A stretch of DNA of 21,432 nucleotides, from positions 1 to 21,432 of the IMG/VR virus record IMGVR_UViG_3300048091_000048. One strand, written 5' to 3'. Position 1 is the first letter of the stretch, and the number at the start of each line of letters is the position of its first letter. The translations under genes were made by a program, and so were the position numbers. Shown one piece after another: positions 1 through 9,258 of this stretch. The stretch is from a virus. The notes under the pieces were generated by a model. That model was given only the letters and a program-made list of their open reading frames with translations. It did no database searches and was not told the DNA's origin.

Positions 1-3000
1 CCTACAACCTCCCGCTCATGGGCGTGGATGCGCTGTCGCTGAAGCAGGCTCCTGAAGACCAGAAGAAGGCCTTCCTCTTCCTGCTCGATAACTTTGAGAA
101 GGTTGACTACTCGTGGGCCGGTGCTGGCCGCTTCGCCAAGTATGCCGCGCTCGACCCGACCAACTATGTAGGCCTCGGCACGCTCGGTGTCGGTGCTGCT
201 GCGGCTGAAGGCGCTCGCCTGACGACCGCCGCTGGCATCAAGGCTGCGCTGAAGGTCGGCCTCATCGGCGGCATGGAAGGCGCTGCCTACGGCGGTGCCC
301 AACAGCGCATGGAACAGGAAGCCCGTGTCAACACAGGCGGACAGGATGCTGTCGATTACGGCAAGGTCGCCCTCGGCGCAGGTGTCGGCGGCGGCTTAGG
401 TTTCGTCCTGGCTCCGCTCATCACGGTCGGAATGAACGGTCTTGGCAGAAATGTGGCCAAAGATGCAGCCAAAGAGGGCGATGGGGCAATCACGTCCATA
501 CTGCATAGCCCTACCGACGTTCCACATACTGAGTACACCACTCAGCCGTCTCTGGACCTCGGGAACATGGCTAACCCCAATCAGGCCGCTCAGGCCTCTG
601 CCGACGCCGCAGCCCGCAACGGCCAGCTCGGTGTCCCTGAGACCGCCACCCAGCCAACCCTCCCCGGCTTCGCCCAGAACGACCTGTCCAAGGCAGTCCC
701 GTTCAACGAGCTGCCGCTGGAAGGCCGCGTGGACGCCCGTCCCGACTTCCTCATGCCTGCCCCACAGACCACGATCACCGAAGAGGCTGACCGCCTCATG
801 GCGAAGTGGAAAGTGCAGGAACAGGCTGACCTCTTCCCCAACCACACCCCCGATCCCCGGCTCCCGGCGTCTGCCAAAGATGGCACGATCAAGCTGGAGA
901 GTTCGACGGCGCAAGGCTCCCTGTTCGACCGCCTCCCCGAAGTCACCAGCACGTCCATCGACGACGCAGTGTCTAAGGCGGCTGAACTCAACACCGCCAC
1001 TGCTGGCTCTCCGCTGTCCCCAGCGAAGGGCGTCTTCGAAAGCGTCCCCAAGCCCAAGCCGACCGAGAAGATCGGCGGCACCGAAGGCCCGAACCTGATG
1101 GATCTCAAGCGCCTGCTCAACGATGTGGGCAGCACCATCAAGGACGAGGTCGCTCGAGGCTGGACACAGCTCACCGATGTCAGCGACCCGCTGGCTCGTG
1201 CGCTGATGCATATGACGCCTGAAGATGCTCGCAACCTCGCTCGCCAGTTCTCACACTCCGCGATGACGCAGGACGAGTTCAAGGGCTACACCGCCGCTGC
1301 CATCAATGCGCAGAACTCCATCAAGCGTTATGTCGATGGCCTGCTCTCCGACCGTGCGCTCTCCACGACTCCTGAAGCCAAGAAGTTCTTCACCGACAAG
1401 ATCGTCGTTGCTGAACGGATCATGGACCCGTTGAAGACGCTCGCGAAGGAAGCTGGCACCACGTCAGGCACCTCGCTCGTGATGCACCGCCAGAACCTGT
1501 TCAAGGGTCTCCAGCGTGACATCAACCTCGACAGCGTCCTGAAGGACATGGGCCTCGACCGGCTCCTGGCTACGGACGACCAGAAGGCCGACGCGATCCA
1601 GAAGTGGTTCACGGACATGGTCGATAAGACCGAACGCCTCGAGAAGATCGACAAGCTCGTCAACCTCAAGCGCGAGCTGTCCGACGCGATCACACCGCAG
1701 GACTACACCACTCTAGCAGAGGCCTACCATCTGGCCCTCGCTGACGTGAAGCGTACAGAGCTGGGCGGCATGTCCGCCGCTGGCCAGTTCAACGAAGCTC
1801 GCAAGCGTTGGATGGCCGACACCGGCTCCTTCCTCGCGCACACCGTCCTCTCGCCGTCGTCCCTCACTGTCGGCGCTATCTCCAACTCCGCTATGGTCTT
1901 CTCCCGCCCAACCCTCGACTTCATTGCGAGGGGCGCGGACAAGATCGCGTTCAAACAGATGACCTCCACCTACGGAGCGATGTTCCGCGTTTCAAACACG
2001 GCGTTCGCTCAGGCTCGCCTCGCATTCGAAACGGAGCGTGCCCTGCTAACCGGCCTCGACCCCAAGTGGGTGGAGAACGGCATCAAGAGCATCGAGAGCG
2101 AAACCGGCCAGAGCAACATCACCAAGTTCATGGGCCGCAACGCTGTCCGCATCTGGACCCGCTTGCTCAACGCCACGGACGAGTTCTTCCAAGTCGTATC
2201 GTACCAAGGCTTCGTCGAAGGCAACGCAGTGGCTAAGGCCATGCTCGCCGCGAAGGACCAAGGTCTCGACAAGGCGGCTACTGATGCGCTCGTGAAGGAC
2301 TACGTCAAACTCGTCCTCGACAACGCCTACACCAAGAACCCCGACAACCTGACCATCGGCATCCTCCGCGAGACCGGGATCAAGAAGGGCTACTCTGGTG
2401 ACAACCTGAAGCTCTACATCCAGAACCAGCTCGACGAGAACCCCAAGCTCCTGCGACGGGCAACCGACGAGGAAGGCATCAGCTACACCAACGATCTCCT
2501 GTTCAAGCGGGAGTTCTCCGGTGATAACACCGCCTCGACGCTGGCCAAGAACTATGAGGCCGCGATCCGCGCTCACCCAGAGCTGCGTATCATGGGACAG
2601 CTCTTCTTCCGAACGCCTGTCCGCGTGTTCGAAGCTGGCATGCGGCTCACGCCGGGTGTCCAGTATGTCGTCCCGAAGTTCTGGGATGACCTCGCAGGCA
2701 AGAACGGTATGGCTCGCGAGTTGCGTGCCCGTGGTGAGATGCTCGTCTCCTACGGTGTCGCCACCTCGATCATCACCGCATTCGCTACCGGCACTCTCAC
2801 CGGCTCAGGCTACAACCTGAGCGCCCCGCAGAAGGATAAGCTCACAGCCGCTGGCTGGCGTCCTTACTCCCTGAAGGTCGGTGAAAAGTACGTCAACTAT
2901 CGCAACTACGATCCAATCGCGACCCCGGTCAAGATCATCGTCAACGCGATGGAGCGTTTGCAGAAGATGGACATCCGCATCGCGCAGGGCGAGATCGAAC

Positions 3001-3824
3001 ACAAGACCGTCTTCGAAGACGTGTTCGCCTACGTCGGCCTCGCTACCGCTTCTATCCTCCAGTCCGTGCAGGACGCCAACCTCACCTCAGGCATCACCGA
3101 TGCCGTGAAGGCATTCGAGATGGCGGCTGACCCGGAGCGCAAGGAGAACAGCTTCAAGCAGTTCGTCGGCAGCAAGGCCCAGCTACTGGTGCCTAACGCG
3201 GTTCGACGTGGTGTGAAGTTCTTCGGCGAAGGCCAGAACGTGCAGACCGACGCCTCGACGATGAGCCAGGTTATGGAAGCCATCATCAACCCCGCTAGTG
3301 ACCGTGTCACAGACAAGTTCGACGCGCTTGGCAACAAGGCCTCGACGCAACAGCAGGGCTTCTTCCCGTACATCGGTATCGACGCTCAGGGCCGCGAGGC
3401 TCGCAGTCGTGGACTAGGTGAACGCGATGTGAAGACGCTCGACAAGATCGCCAACCTGACCTTCAAGACCGGCCAGACGTTCACTCCCTCCCCCAAGATC
3501 GGCAACATCGATCTGAAGGAAGAGATGACGGCTGACGGCACCAGCACGCTGTTCAACAAGGTCATGCGTGAGTTCAACAAGAACATGCCTGACGCAGCCG
3601 CCTCCTTCTTTGAGAAGGCTGGCCATCTGCCGATCGGTCGTAAGGGTACTAGCCCACAGGGCGACGCATTCTCCCGCGTCAGCGCGGCGCAGTGGAAGGC
3701 AGCAATAGCTGTCACCGCACGCACCGAACCCTCGATCAACAAGGCTGTGCTGGATCAGCTCGGCATCAAGCAGGATGTCCAACGCGGCAACCGCGAAGTC
3801 GGCACTCCGTCATTTCTCCAATAA
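1..3824 (+). CDS. Internal virion protein, T7 gp16-like (5' end outside window)
   Basis: The reading frame is open at the left edge, so the true start lies upstream; about 1273 C-terminal residues are visible, against about 1318 for T7 gp16. The assignment rests on size, position directly before a T7-type tail fibre gene, and composition: an Ala/Gly-rich N-terminal part with hydrophobic stretches, a Pro/Thr-rich linker roughly between residues 155 and 370 of the visible part, then a long mainly helical, charged C-terminal region. In T7, gp16 is ejected into the cell and forms part of the DNA channel across the envelope; its N-terminus carries a transglycosylase domain, which here would be outside the window. 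A 23-bp promoter-like motif lies inside the gene at 485-507. No catalytic motif is visible in this part. The gene ends 9 bp before the tail fibre start. Confidence 0.75.
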   Translation, partial: YNLPLMGVDALSLKQAPEDQKKAFLFLLDNFEKVDYSWAGAGRFAKYAALDPTNYVGLGTLGVGAAAAEGARLTTAAGIKAALKVGLIGGMEGAAYGGAQQRMEQEARVNTGGQDAVDYGKVALGAGVGGGLGFVLAPLITVGMNGLGRNVAKDAAKEGDGAITSILHSPTDVPHTEYTTQPSLDLGNMANPNQAAQASADAAARNGQLGVPETATQPTLPGFAQNDLSKAVPFNELPLEGRVDARPDFLMPAPQTTITEEADRLMAKWKVQEQADLFPNHTPDPRLPASAKDGTIKLESSTAQGSLFDRLPEVTSTSIDDAVSKAAELNTATAGSPLSPAKGVFESVPKPKPTEKIGGTEGPNLMDLKRLLNDVGSTIKDEVARGWTQLTDVSDPLARALMHMTPEDARNLARQFSHSAMTQDEFKGYTAAAINAQNSIKRYVDGLLSDRALSTTPEAKKFFTDKIVVAERIMDPLKTLAKEAGTTSGTSLVMHRQNLFKGLQRDINLDSVLKDMGLDRLLATDDQKADAIQKWFTDMVDKTERLEKIDKLVNLKRELSDAITPQDYTTLAEAYHLALADVKRTELGGMSAAGQFNEARKRWMADTGSFLAHTVLSPSSLTVGAISNSAMVFSRPTLDFIARGADKIAFKQMTSTYGAMFRVSNTAFAQARLAFETERALLTGLDPKWVENGIKSIESETGQSNITKFMGRNAVRIWTRLLNATDEFFQVVSYQGFVEGNAVAKAMLAAKDQGLDKAATDALVKDYVKLVLDNAYTKNPDNLTIGILRETGIKKGYSGDNLKLYIQNQLDENPKLLRRATDEEGISYTNDLLFKREFSGDNTASTLAKNYEAAIRAHPELRIMGQLFFRTPVRVFEAGMRLTPGVQYVVPKFWDDLAGKNGMARELRARGEMLVSYGVATSIITAFATGTLTGSGYNLSAPQKDKLTAAGWRPYSLKVGEKYVNYRNYDPIATPVKIIVNAMERLQKMDIRIAQGEIEHKTVFEDVFAYVGLATASILQSVQDANLTSGITDAVKAFEMAADPERKENSFKQFVGSKAQLLVPNAVRRGVKFFGEGQNVQTDASTMSQVMEAIINPASDRVTDKFDALGNKASTQQQGFFPYIGIDAQGREARSRGLGERDVKTLDKIANLTFKTGQTFTPSPKIGNIDLKEEMTADGTSTLFNKVMREFNKNMPDAAASFFEKAGHLPIGRKGTSPQGDAFSRVSAAQWKAAIAVTARTEPSINKAVLDQLGIKQDVQRGNREVGTPSFLQ
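485..507 (+). promoter_or_regulatory. Candidate phage RNA polymerase promoter, copy 1 (inside the virion protein gene)
   Basis: This 23-bp sequence begins GGCAATCACG and ends ACTGCATA. It matches three intergenic copies (16908, 19630, 19680) at 22 of 23 positions. It is on the same strand as the genes. Here it is read as codons for Ala-Ile-Thr-Ser-Ile-Leu-His inside a poorly conserved-looking linker of the internal virion protein. T7 also has promoters inside genes, so a late-gene promoter is plausible. Confidence 0.55.
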
Positions 3825-3833
3825 GGAACCTTA

Positions 3834-5615
3834 ATGTCTCTCTACAACACCTACGTCGATTATGTAGGTAACGGGACGACCACGGATTTCCCGGTCCCGT
3901 TTACCTACCTCGACGTGAAGGATGTTGACGTAACGGTGGGTGGCAGCGATGCCACCTTCTCGTTCCTCAATCCTAACACTGTCCGCATCCTGCCGACCCC
4001 GGCAGCGGGTGTGGGCGTGCGCCTCTCGCGCAGCACCGCTATCGCTACCCCTCGGGTAGTCTTCTCCAACGGCAGCTCGACCACTGCTAAGCAGCTCAAC
4101 ACCTCTGCCCGACAGCTTCTCTTCGCTCTACAGGAAGCCATCGACCGCGCTACCTCCACTATCGGTACCATCGCTGGCGGTCTCGGCTGGGACATGCAGA
4201 ACAAGCGTGTCGCAAACGTCGGCTATCCTGAAAGCCTGACCGACGCGGTCACCAAGGCCTACGTCGATGTGGCCGTGAAAGTCCCCGGCCCCGTTGGTCC
4301 CATTGGTCCCACTGGTCCGAAGGGCGATCAGGGTGTCCAAGGTCCGCAAGGTAACCTCGGCCCTACTGGCCCCATGGGCATCAAGGGCGACACGGGCACA
4401 CAAGGCCCACAGGGTGTGCAGGGCACACAAGGCCCACAGGGTGTGGAAGGTCCGACAGGTCCGCAGGGTCCAGAGGGCAACTCCTTCGTCCCTGATATCG
4501 TCGGCGCTAACTCCCTCCGCGTAGGATACGACACTAGGCCGACAGGCTTCTCCTTCCTCGCAACCGACCTCGGCGCACTCTCGTTCAAGAACAGCAACGC
4601 CACTGCTGACTGGTCAGACTGGATACCGTTTGGTCGTGGTCCTACTGGACCGACCGGCCCACAGGGTCCGCGAGGCATTCAGGGTAACCAAGGTCCGCAG
4701 GGCATTCAGGGCGTTGACGGCCCAGCCGGTCCTGTAGGCTTCACCTTCCGGGGTGGCTACGACAACGCTGCAACCTACCTACCGCGCGACGGCGTCTATC
4801 ATCAGGGCTGCATGTGGGTGAACATCTCGGCAAGCGCGGCTGAACCCCCGCCGACCCTGCCGGTGTTGAACAACGCCCGGTGGACAATCGCCACGATGGG
4901 CTACAACGGCAACGCAGTGAGCGTCCCGTTCACCCCGACCGGCAACATCGGCTCTGCTACCGTGCAGGGCGCCATCGCTGAACTCGACGCTGAGAAGGCT
5001 CCGCTGTCGCACACGCATCCGCAGAGCGACATCACCGGCCTGACAACCGCCATCAACGACGCTACGAACGGCAAGCTGGACAAGGTTGGCGGCACGATGA
5101 CCGGCAAGCTCACGATCACCGCCGCTGGTTACGACGTTACCGGCAACTCGATTGTAAGAGGTGATCTGACGGTGTCGGGTAATTTCGCCACTAACACTAT
5201 CAGTGGTACCCGCATCAATGCGTCGAATGATATCGTTGTCCATCGTGGTAGCGCCGTTGGTGCGATCTTCTTTGGCAACGCCGCGCAGTCGAACATCACC
5301 TTCGATGGCACGAACTTCACTTGCCCATCGTGGATCATTAGTCCACGCGGCGCTCGCTATGCCGACACTGCGGACATCCCCGCCGTTCCGAACATCTCGG
5401 GCTGCGTCATCAATGCTCGCTGGATCTACGGCGGTGACGTTACCAGCGGTTGGGACGTAATTGAGTGGAACCCCAACGTGCTTACAGGTGCGTGGGCACG
5501 TCAGGGCACTGACTACGAAGGCAACTATGCCCCTTCGTGGCCGCTCTCTATGCGCCTCCGCTATCTCCAATTTCAGAACGCCGCCGGTGGTTGGTGGAAT
5601 ATCGGCTACGGCTAA
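3834..5615 (+). CDS. Tail fibre protein, T7 gp17-like N-terminus with collagen-like repeats
   Basis: Host-recognition fibre of 593 residues. Residues 1 to about 145 match the T7 tail-fibre N-terminal attachment domain (start [10 protein letters not shown], then a [12 protein letters not shown] segment and a helical [14 protein letters not shown] stretch), which binds the fibre to the virion. Two Gly-X-Y collagen-like blocks follow, about residues 152-215 (21 triplets) and 269-302 (11 triplets), separated by a short globular segment. Around 305-355 is a small Trp/Tyr-rich module resembling carbohydrate-binding modules; then a fibre repeat typical of phage fibres ([20 protein letters not shown]) and a C-terminal aromatic-rich tip, presumably the receptor-binding end. 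AAGGA about 7 bp before the ATG supports the start. The N-terminal assignment is firm; the tip specificity is unknown. Confidence 0.92.
   Translation: MSLYNTYVDYVGNGTTTDFPVPFTYLDVKDVDVTVGGSDATFSFLNPNTVRILPTPAAGVGVRLSRSTAIATPRVVFSNGSSTTAKQLNTSARQLLFALQEAIDRATSTIGTIAGGLGWDMQNKRVANVGYPESLTDAVTKAYVDVAVKVPGPVGPIGPTGPKGDQGVQGPQGNLGPTGPMGIKGDTGTQGPQGVQGTQGPQGVEGPTGPQGPEGNSFVPDIVGANSLRVGYDTRPTGFSFLATDLGALSFKNSNATADWSDWIPFGRGPTGPTGPQGPRGIQGNQGPQGIQGVDGPAGPVGFTFRGGYDNAATYLPRDGVYHQGCMWVNISASAAEPPPTLPVLNNARWTIATMGYNGNAVSVPFTPTGNIGSATVQGAIAELDAEKAPLSHTHPQSDITGLTTAINDATNGKLDKVGGTMTGKLTITAAGYDVTGNSIVRGDLTVSGNFATNTISGTRINASNDIVVHRGSAVGAIFFGNAAQSNITFDGTNFTCPSWIISPRGARYADTADIPAVPNISGCVINARWIYGGDVTSGWDVIEWNPNVLTGAWARQGTDYEGNYAPSWPLSMRLRYLQFQNAAGGWWNIGYG
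4394..4445 (+). repeat. Tandem DNA repeat within the collagen-like block
   Basis: A 25-bp unit beginning GGGCACACAAGG occurs exactly at 4394-4418 and 4421-4445, a period of 27 bp or nine residues (three Gly-X-Y triplets). Identity at wobble positions points to recent duplication or slippage, which would change fibre length in frame. Confidence 0.85.
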
Positions 5616-5627
5616 CAGGATAACTAA

Positions 5628-6224
5628 ATGAACTTCATTAAGGACCACGGGACTTGGGTGCTTTACACTCCGGCCACGATCCCGCCCGACGCCCCTGCTG
5701 GCACTGTCTTCTCACGCCGTGTCTCTGATGGTGTCGATTGGTATGACTACGTCAACTCCCCGACTAGCTTTGGCAAAACCACGCTGAAGATCAATGTCTT
5801 CGTTGAAGACGGCATCACCGTCGTCAAGAGGGCATTCCGCGATAAGAACATGGCGTGGCAAATGAACATGCAGATCATCGAACTTGATGATGGCCGCGTC
5901 GATGAGGGACCGATTTGGGATTACATTGGTAAGCAGTACAATCCCGCCACTCATACCATCTCTGAGATCCCTCCGAAGGTCACCCCCGTCACCATCCCCA
6001 CCTCCGCAAGCAAGCTCGGCCTCAAGCGAGCCTTAGCCGAACTAGGCTTGTGGGTGACAGCTCGGGCTATGATCGCCGCGAACCCTGACACACAGGAAGA
6101 GTGGGATCTGGCAATCGAGATCAAACGCACCGACATCCTCACGCAGGGGCTGATCACTGCAATGGCCCTCACGTCGGTTCAGGTTGACAACATCCTGATC
6201 CGCGCGAAGGAGCTAACCGCGTGA
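5628..6224 (+). CDS. Tail-fibre-associated protein (assembly or accessory fibre protein)
   Basis: 198-residue protein directly after the tail fibre gene, with an AGGA ribosome-binding site about 8 bp before the ATG. The N-terminal two thirds are beta-rich and have no motif I can name. The last 70 residues (SASKLGLKRALAELGLW onward, with a conserved-looking NPDTQEEWDLAIEIKR stretch) resemble a helical C-terminal domain often seen in small proteins encoded downstream of phage fibre genes, many annotated as fibre assembly proteins. The function is inferred from that similarity and from position. The stop overlaps the GTG start of the next gene. Confidence 0.55.
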   Translation: MNFIKDHGTWVLYTPATIPPDAPAGTVFSRRVSDGVDWYDYVNSPTSFGKTTLKINVFVEDGITVVKRAFRDKNMAWQMNMQIIELDDGRVDEGPIWDYIGKQYNPATHTISEIPPKVTPVTIPTSASKLGLKRALAELGLWVTARAMIAANPDTQEEWDLAIEIKRTDILTQGLITAMALTSVQVDNILIRAKELTA

Positions 6225-6439
6225 AACCAACTCCAGAGCTTTTCCTAGATCCCCTCTCGGAAAGGCTCGCCAACTACGGAGCTGTCGGCGCTGTCGCCAG
6301 CCCGTGGTGGCTCCCGTCCGTCAGTGATCTCTCTCACTGGTGCGGCGATTGGCTCCCCATCGTCGGTATGGCGTGGCTGCTGATCCAGATCGGCTTCAAG
6401 GCCTACGACCGCTACTTCCGAAACATCAAAGAGGACTAA
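6221..6439 (+). CDS. Putative holin
   Basis: 72-residue protein beginning at GTG, overlapping the previous stop (GTGA). One clear hydrophobic segment lies at about residues 44-60 (LPIVGMAWLLIQIGF) and a weaker one at about 18-34. The C-terminus is charged (YDRYFRNIKED), as in many holins. It directly precedes the lysozyme and spanin genes, so by position it should permeabilise or depolarise the inner membrane to trigger lysis. With a SAR-type lysozyme downstream, a pinholin-like role is possible. There is no family-specific motif; the call rests on size, membrane segment and context. Confidence 0.6.
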   Translation: MKPTPELFLDPLSERLANYGAVGAVASPWWLPSVSDLSHWCGDWLPIVGMAWLLIQIGFKAYDRYFRNIKED

Positions 6440-6441
6440 CA

Positions 6442-6936
6442 CTGTTCAACGCTCTGTCTGCATTCAAGTCAGTGGGGAAACCCGCTGGCCTGACTGCGGG
6501 GGTGGTCGCTCTCGCGCTTACATCCATCACGGCCTTTGAAGGCTTTCGATCCGTAGCCGTCCACGACCCTATCGACCCCAAGGGGGTCAATACGGTCTGC
6601 TACGGCTACATCGATGACGTGAAGGTTGGCGACCGATACACCAAAGCCCAATGCGAGGAGATGCTCAAACGTGACATCCCTCGGTACGACGCGATGGTCA
6701 CGAAGGCCATCAAGGTTGACATGCCGCCTCACCGGCATGCTGCCATTCTCTCCTTCACCTACAATGTAGGCGGCGGTGCGCTCGCGAAGTCGAGTGTAGC
6801 TCGCCACCTCAACAACGGCGATGTCCGCAAGGGCTGCGATGCCCTGCTGCTCTACGTCTATGCCAACGGCAAGAAGCTGCGTGGGCTGAAGAACCGCCGG
6901 GAGAAGGAACGCGAGTGGTGTCTAAGGACTGACTAA
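6442..6936 (+). CDS. Endolysin, GH24 (T4-type) lysozyme with N-terminal signal-anchor, probable CTG start
   Basis: Muramidase of about 164 residues that cleaves peptidoglycan. Counting from CTG at 6442, Glu33 is followed after eight residues by Asp42, and Thr51 opens TVCYGY, the signature of the P22/P21 lysozyme family; the Asp-Thr spacing is three residues longer than usual. A weakly hydrophobic segment at about 15-32 (GLTAGVVALALTSITAF) directly before the catalytic Glu looks like a signal-arrest-release anchor. No ATG lies near the expected start. GAGGA at 6431-6435 sits 6 bp before CTG 6442, which I therefore choose. Alternatives are GTG 6472, with no ribosome-binding site, or ATG 6340, which would run 100 bp through the holin gene in an unlikely frame. 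The gene overlaps the Rz start (TAATG). Confidence 0.88.
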   Translation: MFNALSAFKSVGKPAGLTAGVVALALTSITAFEGFRSVAVHDPIDPKGVNTVCYGYIDDVKVGDRYTKAQCEEMLKRDIPRYDAMVTKAIKVDMPPHRHAAILSFTYNVGGGALAKSSVARHLNNGDVRKGCDALLLYVYANGKKLRGLKNRREKEREWCLRTD

Positions 6937-7175
6937 TGTTCCTCATCTCATTCATCTTCTCACCGCTCGGCAAGTTCATCTCTGCCGCGCTAGCCATCCT
7001 GGCCCTGTTCGCCGTGATCTACGGTAAGGGCCGTGTCGATGGCACCACCTCAATCAAGGAGACCATTCAACGTGAAAGTAACAAAGCCGTTGCGAAGTCT
7101 GACGACGCTCGGGCTACTGCTGTCCGTAAGTTTGACAGCGGCGGGCTGCGCGACGACGGCTTCCGTCGAGACTAG
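6936..7175 (+). CDS. Rz-like i-spanin
   Basis: 79-residue protein with an N-terminal membrane anchor (about residues 2-29, FLISFIF to LFAVIYGKG) and a charged, probably helical periplasmic tail. It contains the nested start of a lipoprotein gene in another frame (7072), the classic Rz/Rz1 arrangement. Together the pair would link inner and outer membranes and fuse them in the last step of lysis. It is shorter than lambda Rz, but short i-spanins are common. The sequence alone is not diagnostic; the arrangement is. Confidence 0.7.
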   Translation: MFLISFIFSPLGKFISAALAILALFAVIYGKGRVDGTTSIKETIQRESNKAVAKSDDARATAVRKFDSGGLRDDGFRRD

Positions 7176-7326
7176 CAACAAGCACGTCGCGTGTGACACC
7201 TTCCGCGCCGTCCGCTGGTCAAAGGCGGACACCCGTGACACCCAGCGACAGGTAGTCGGCCACAACGCGGCTGGCACCAAGCTCTGTGGCACTGCGCATC
7301 CCAATTGGAAGCCCAATGGCCGGTAA
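7072..7326 (+). CDS. Rz1-like o-spanin lipoprotein
   Basis: 84-residue lipoprotein. From GTG 7072 it has a basic start (MKVTKPLR), a hydrophobic stretch and a lipobox-like LTAAGC with Cys26 as the acylated residue; the -3 residue is Ala rather than Leu. The mature part, with ACDTFRAVRWSKADT and HNAAGTKLC, resembles small lipoproteins common in phage lysis cassettes. AAGGAG at 7056-7061 supports this start rather than the upstream in-frame ATG. It overlaps the Rz gene by about 100 bp and the small terminase gene by 11 bp. Confidence 0.75.
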   Translation: MKVTKPLRSLTTLGLLLSVSLTAAGCATTASVETSNKHVACDTFRAVRWSKADTRDTQRQVVGHNAAGTKLCGTAHPNWKPNGR

Positions 7327-7561
7327 GAAGCGCGCTGAAGACGCAGTCCTCGGCGAGCTACACATCGCCATGGCCAAGGTTCTGCTAGCCCGTGTCAACT
7401 CTCCCGACGCAACGCCAGCCGATCTGAACGCCGCCATCAAGTTTCTACAGAACAACAAGATCGAGGTGGACACTGTCGCTGACAGTCCCATCGACCGTCT
7501 CTCAAAGGGCCTGCCCACGTTTAACGACGAGGACCAGGACGAACATACGGCTACGCATTGA
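7316..7561 (+). CDS. Terminase small subunit (T7 gp18-like)
   Basis: 81-residue acidic helical protein (start MAGKKRAEDAVLGELH) ending just where the large terminase begins; T7 gp18 is 89 residues. The stretch NSPDATPADLNAAIKFLQNNKIEV is typical of small terminases of this group. It would recognise the packaging site and load the large subunit on concatemeric DNA. GGAAG just upstream favours ATG 7316 over GTG 7286. Its stop is overlapped by the TTG start of the next gene. Confidence 0.8.
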   Translation: MAGKKRAEDAVLGELHIAMAKVLLARVNSPDATPADLNAAIKFLQNNKIEVDTVADSPIDRLSKGLPTFNDEDQDEHTATH

Positions 7562-9258
7562 CCGACAACCCTCTCGCGAGGGACTTCCGCCTATTCCTCT
7601 ATGTCCTCTGGAAGCACCTGGGTCTCCCCGACCCCACCCCGCTCCAGTACGACATCGCCTACTACATGCAGCACGGGCCTTCGAAGCAATGCATCGAAGC
7701 GTTCCGTGGTGTAGGCAAGTCCTTCATCGCCGCAGCCTTCGTGCTGTGGCACCTGTGGAAGAACCCACAGCTCCGCATCCTAGTCGTCTCCGCATCCAAG
7801 ACCCGCGCTGACGCCTTCTCCACCTTCTGTATGCGCCTCATCCAAGAGGTCGATCTGCTGGCAGAGCTTCGCCCCGGCGAGGACCAGCGCAACTCCCGCA
7901 TCGAGTTCGATGTCGGGCCAGCCATCGCTGACCAGTCTCCCTCGGTTAAGTCCGTGGGCATCACCGGCCAGATCACGGGCACCCGTGCCGACATCATCAT
8001 CGCCGACGACTGCGAGGTGCTGAACAACTCAGCCACTTCGGAGATGCGCGAGAAGCTGTTGGAACGGACCAAGGAGTTCTCGGCTGTTATCAAGCCGCTG
8101 AAGACCTCCCGCATCATCTACCTCGGGACACCTCAGACAGAGGACTCAATCTACAACAAGCTCCCTACCACCTTCAACACTGCCATCTGGCCTGCTCGCA
8201 TTCCTTCCAAGGAAGAAGCAGAGAAGTATGGGGACAAGCTCGCCAAGTACATCCGCAAGCTGATGAAGACCGGCCTGCCGGGGCTTACCACGGACCCACA
8301 GAGGTTCAGTGATGAAGACCTGCTAGCCCGTGAGAGCGAGTATGGCCGTTCCGGCTTCATGCTCCAGTTCATGCTCAACACCCAGCTCTCCGACGAAGAT
8401 CGCTTCCCTCTCAAGGTGAAGGATCTGATCATCATGGACCTCGACCAAGAGAAGGCACCCATGAAGGTCAACTGGCTCCCCGACATCAAGAGGGAGCTGA
8501 AGGAGCTGCCCAACCTCGCCATGCATGGAGACAAGTTCTACAGCGTGGCTTCCTACGACGAGACCTTCGCCCCTTACACCGCCTCCGTCATGGCCATCGA
8601 TCCCTCGGGACGCGGCAAGGACGAGACCGGCTATGCAGTCGTGAAGTCCCTCAATGGCTTCCTCTTCGTCACCAGATCCGGTGGCCTGCCCGGTGGCTAT
8701 GATAACGCGACCTTACAGAGGCTCGCCATGATCGCCCGTGAAGAGAAGGTCAACCAGATCATCATCGAAGCCAACTTCGGTGACGGCATGTACACCTCCC
8801 TCTTTGAACCAGTGGTGTCGAAGATCCACCCCTGCGCTATCGAAGAGGTGAAGCACCACACCCAGAAGGAACGACGGATCATAGACACGCTCGAGCCGGT
8901 GATGAACCGACACAAGCTGATCCTCAATCAGTCGATCATTCAGGAAGACTACCGGACTGCACAGGCCTACGAGGCTGACAACAAGTTCGCCAAGACCCTC
9001 ATCCATCAGATGACCCGCATCTGCACCGACAAGGGGAGCCTGAAGCATGATGACCGACTGGACGCCCTGGCTATCGCCGTGGCCTACCACACGGAAGCCA
9101 TGGCTCAGGACGCCGACAGAGGCATCTCCCATGAGAGGCAACAGGCCCTACACAAGGAGCTGGATCGGTTCATGGAACATGCCAGAGGCTCGGCCAACCG
9201 GACGGACCATGGCTCAGCCCGGTTCAGCTTCGGGTTAACAGGGGCCAGCCTTCGCTAA
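7558..9258 (+). CDS. Terminase large subunit (T7 gp19-like)
   Basis: 566-residue packaging motor and nuclease. The ATPase half shows Walker A FRGVGKS (49-55), Walker B DIIIADDCE (145-153) and a coupling motif LGTPQ (189-193). The nuclease half shows a metal-binding Asp in AIDPSGRGKDETG (Asp348), Glu404 in IIEANFGDG, and HDDRLDALA (497-505). All are in family order and at family length. It starts at TTG, overlapping the small subunit stop (TTGA). As in T7 it is the last gene before the genome end region. It translocates DNA into the prohead and cuts concatemers at the terminal repeats. Confidence 0.97.
   Translation: MTDNPLARDFRLFLYVLWKHLGLPDPTPLQYDIAYYMQHGPSKQCIEAFRGVGKSFIAAAFVLWHLWKNPQLRILVVSASKTRADAFSTFCMRLIQEVDLLAELRPGEDQRNSRIEFDVGPAIADQSPSVKSVGITGQITGTRADIIIADDCEVLNNSATSEMREKLLERTKEFSAVIKPLKTSRIIYLGTPQTEDSIYNKLPTTFNTAIWPARIPSKEEAEKYGDKLAKYIRKLMKTGLPGLTTDPQRFSDEDLLARESEYGRSGFMLQFMLNTQLSDEDRFPLKVKDLIIMDLDQEKAPMKVNWLPDIKRELKELPNLAMHGDKFYSVASYDETFAPYTASVMAIDPSGRGKDETGYAVVKSLNGFLFVTRSGGLPGGYDNATLQRLAMIAREEKVNQIIIEANFGDGMYTSLFEPVVSKIHPCAIEEVKHHTQKERRIIDTLEPVMNRHKLILNQSIIQEDYRTAQAYEADNKFAKTLIHQMTRICTDKGSLKHDDRLDALAIAVAYHTEAMAQDADRGISHERQQALHKELDRFMEHARGSANRTDHGSARFSFGLTGASLR

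Noticed and set aside
396-1211. 271-codon minus-strand frame and other frames opposite the virion protein gene
   Set aside because: Shadows of the continuous conserved frame; no context on that strand.
4779-5648. 289-codon minus-strand frame inside the tail fibre gene
   Set aside because: Antisense shadow of a recognised gene; product is Arg/Val/Asp-rich with no motif.
6340-6441. ATG 6340 as the lysozyme start
   Set aside because: It would add 34 basic residues read out of frame through the holin gene and has no ribosome-binding site.
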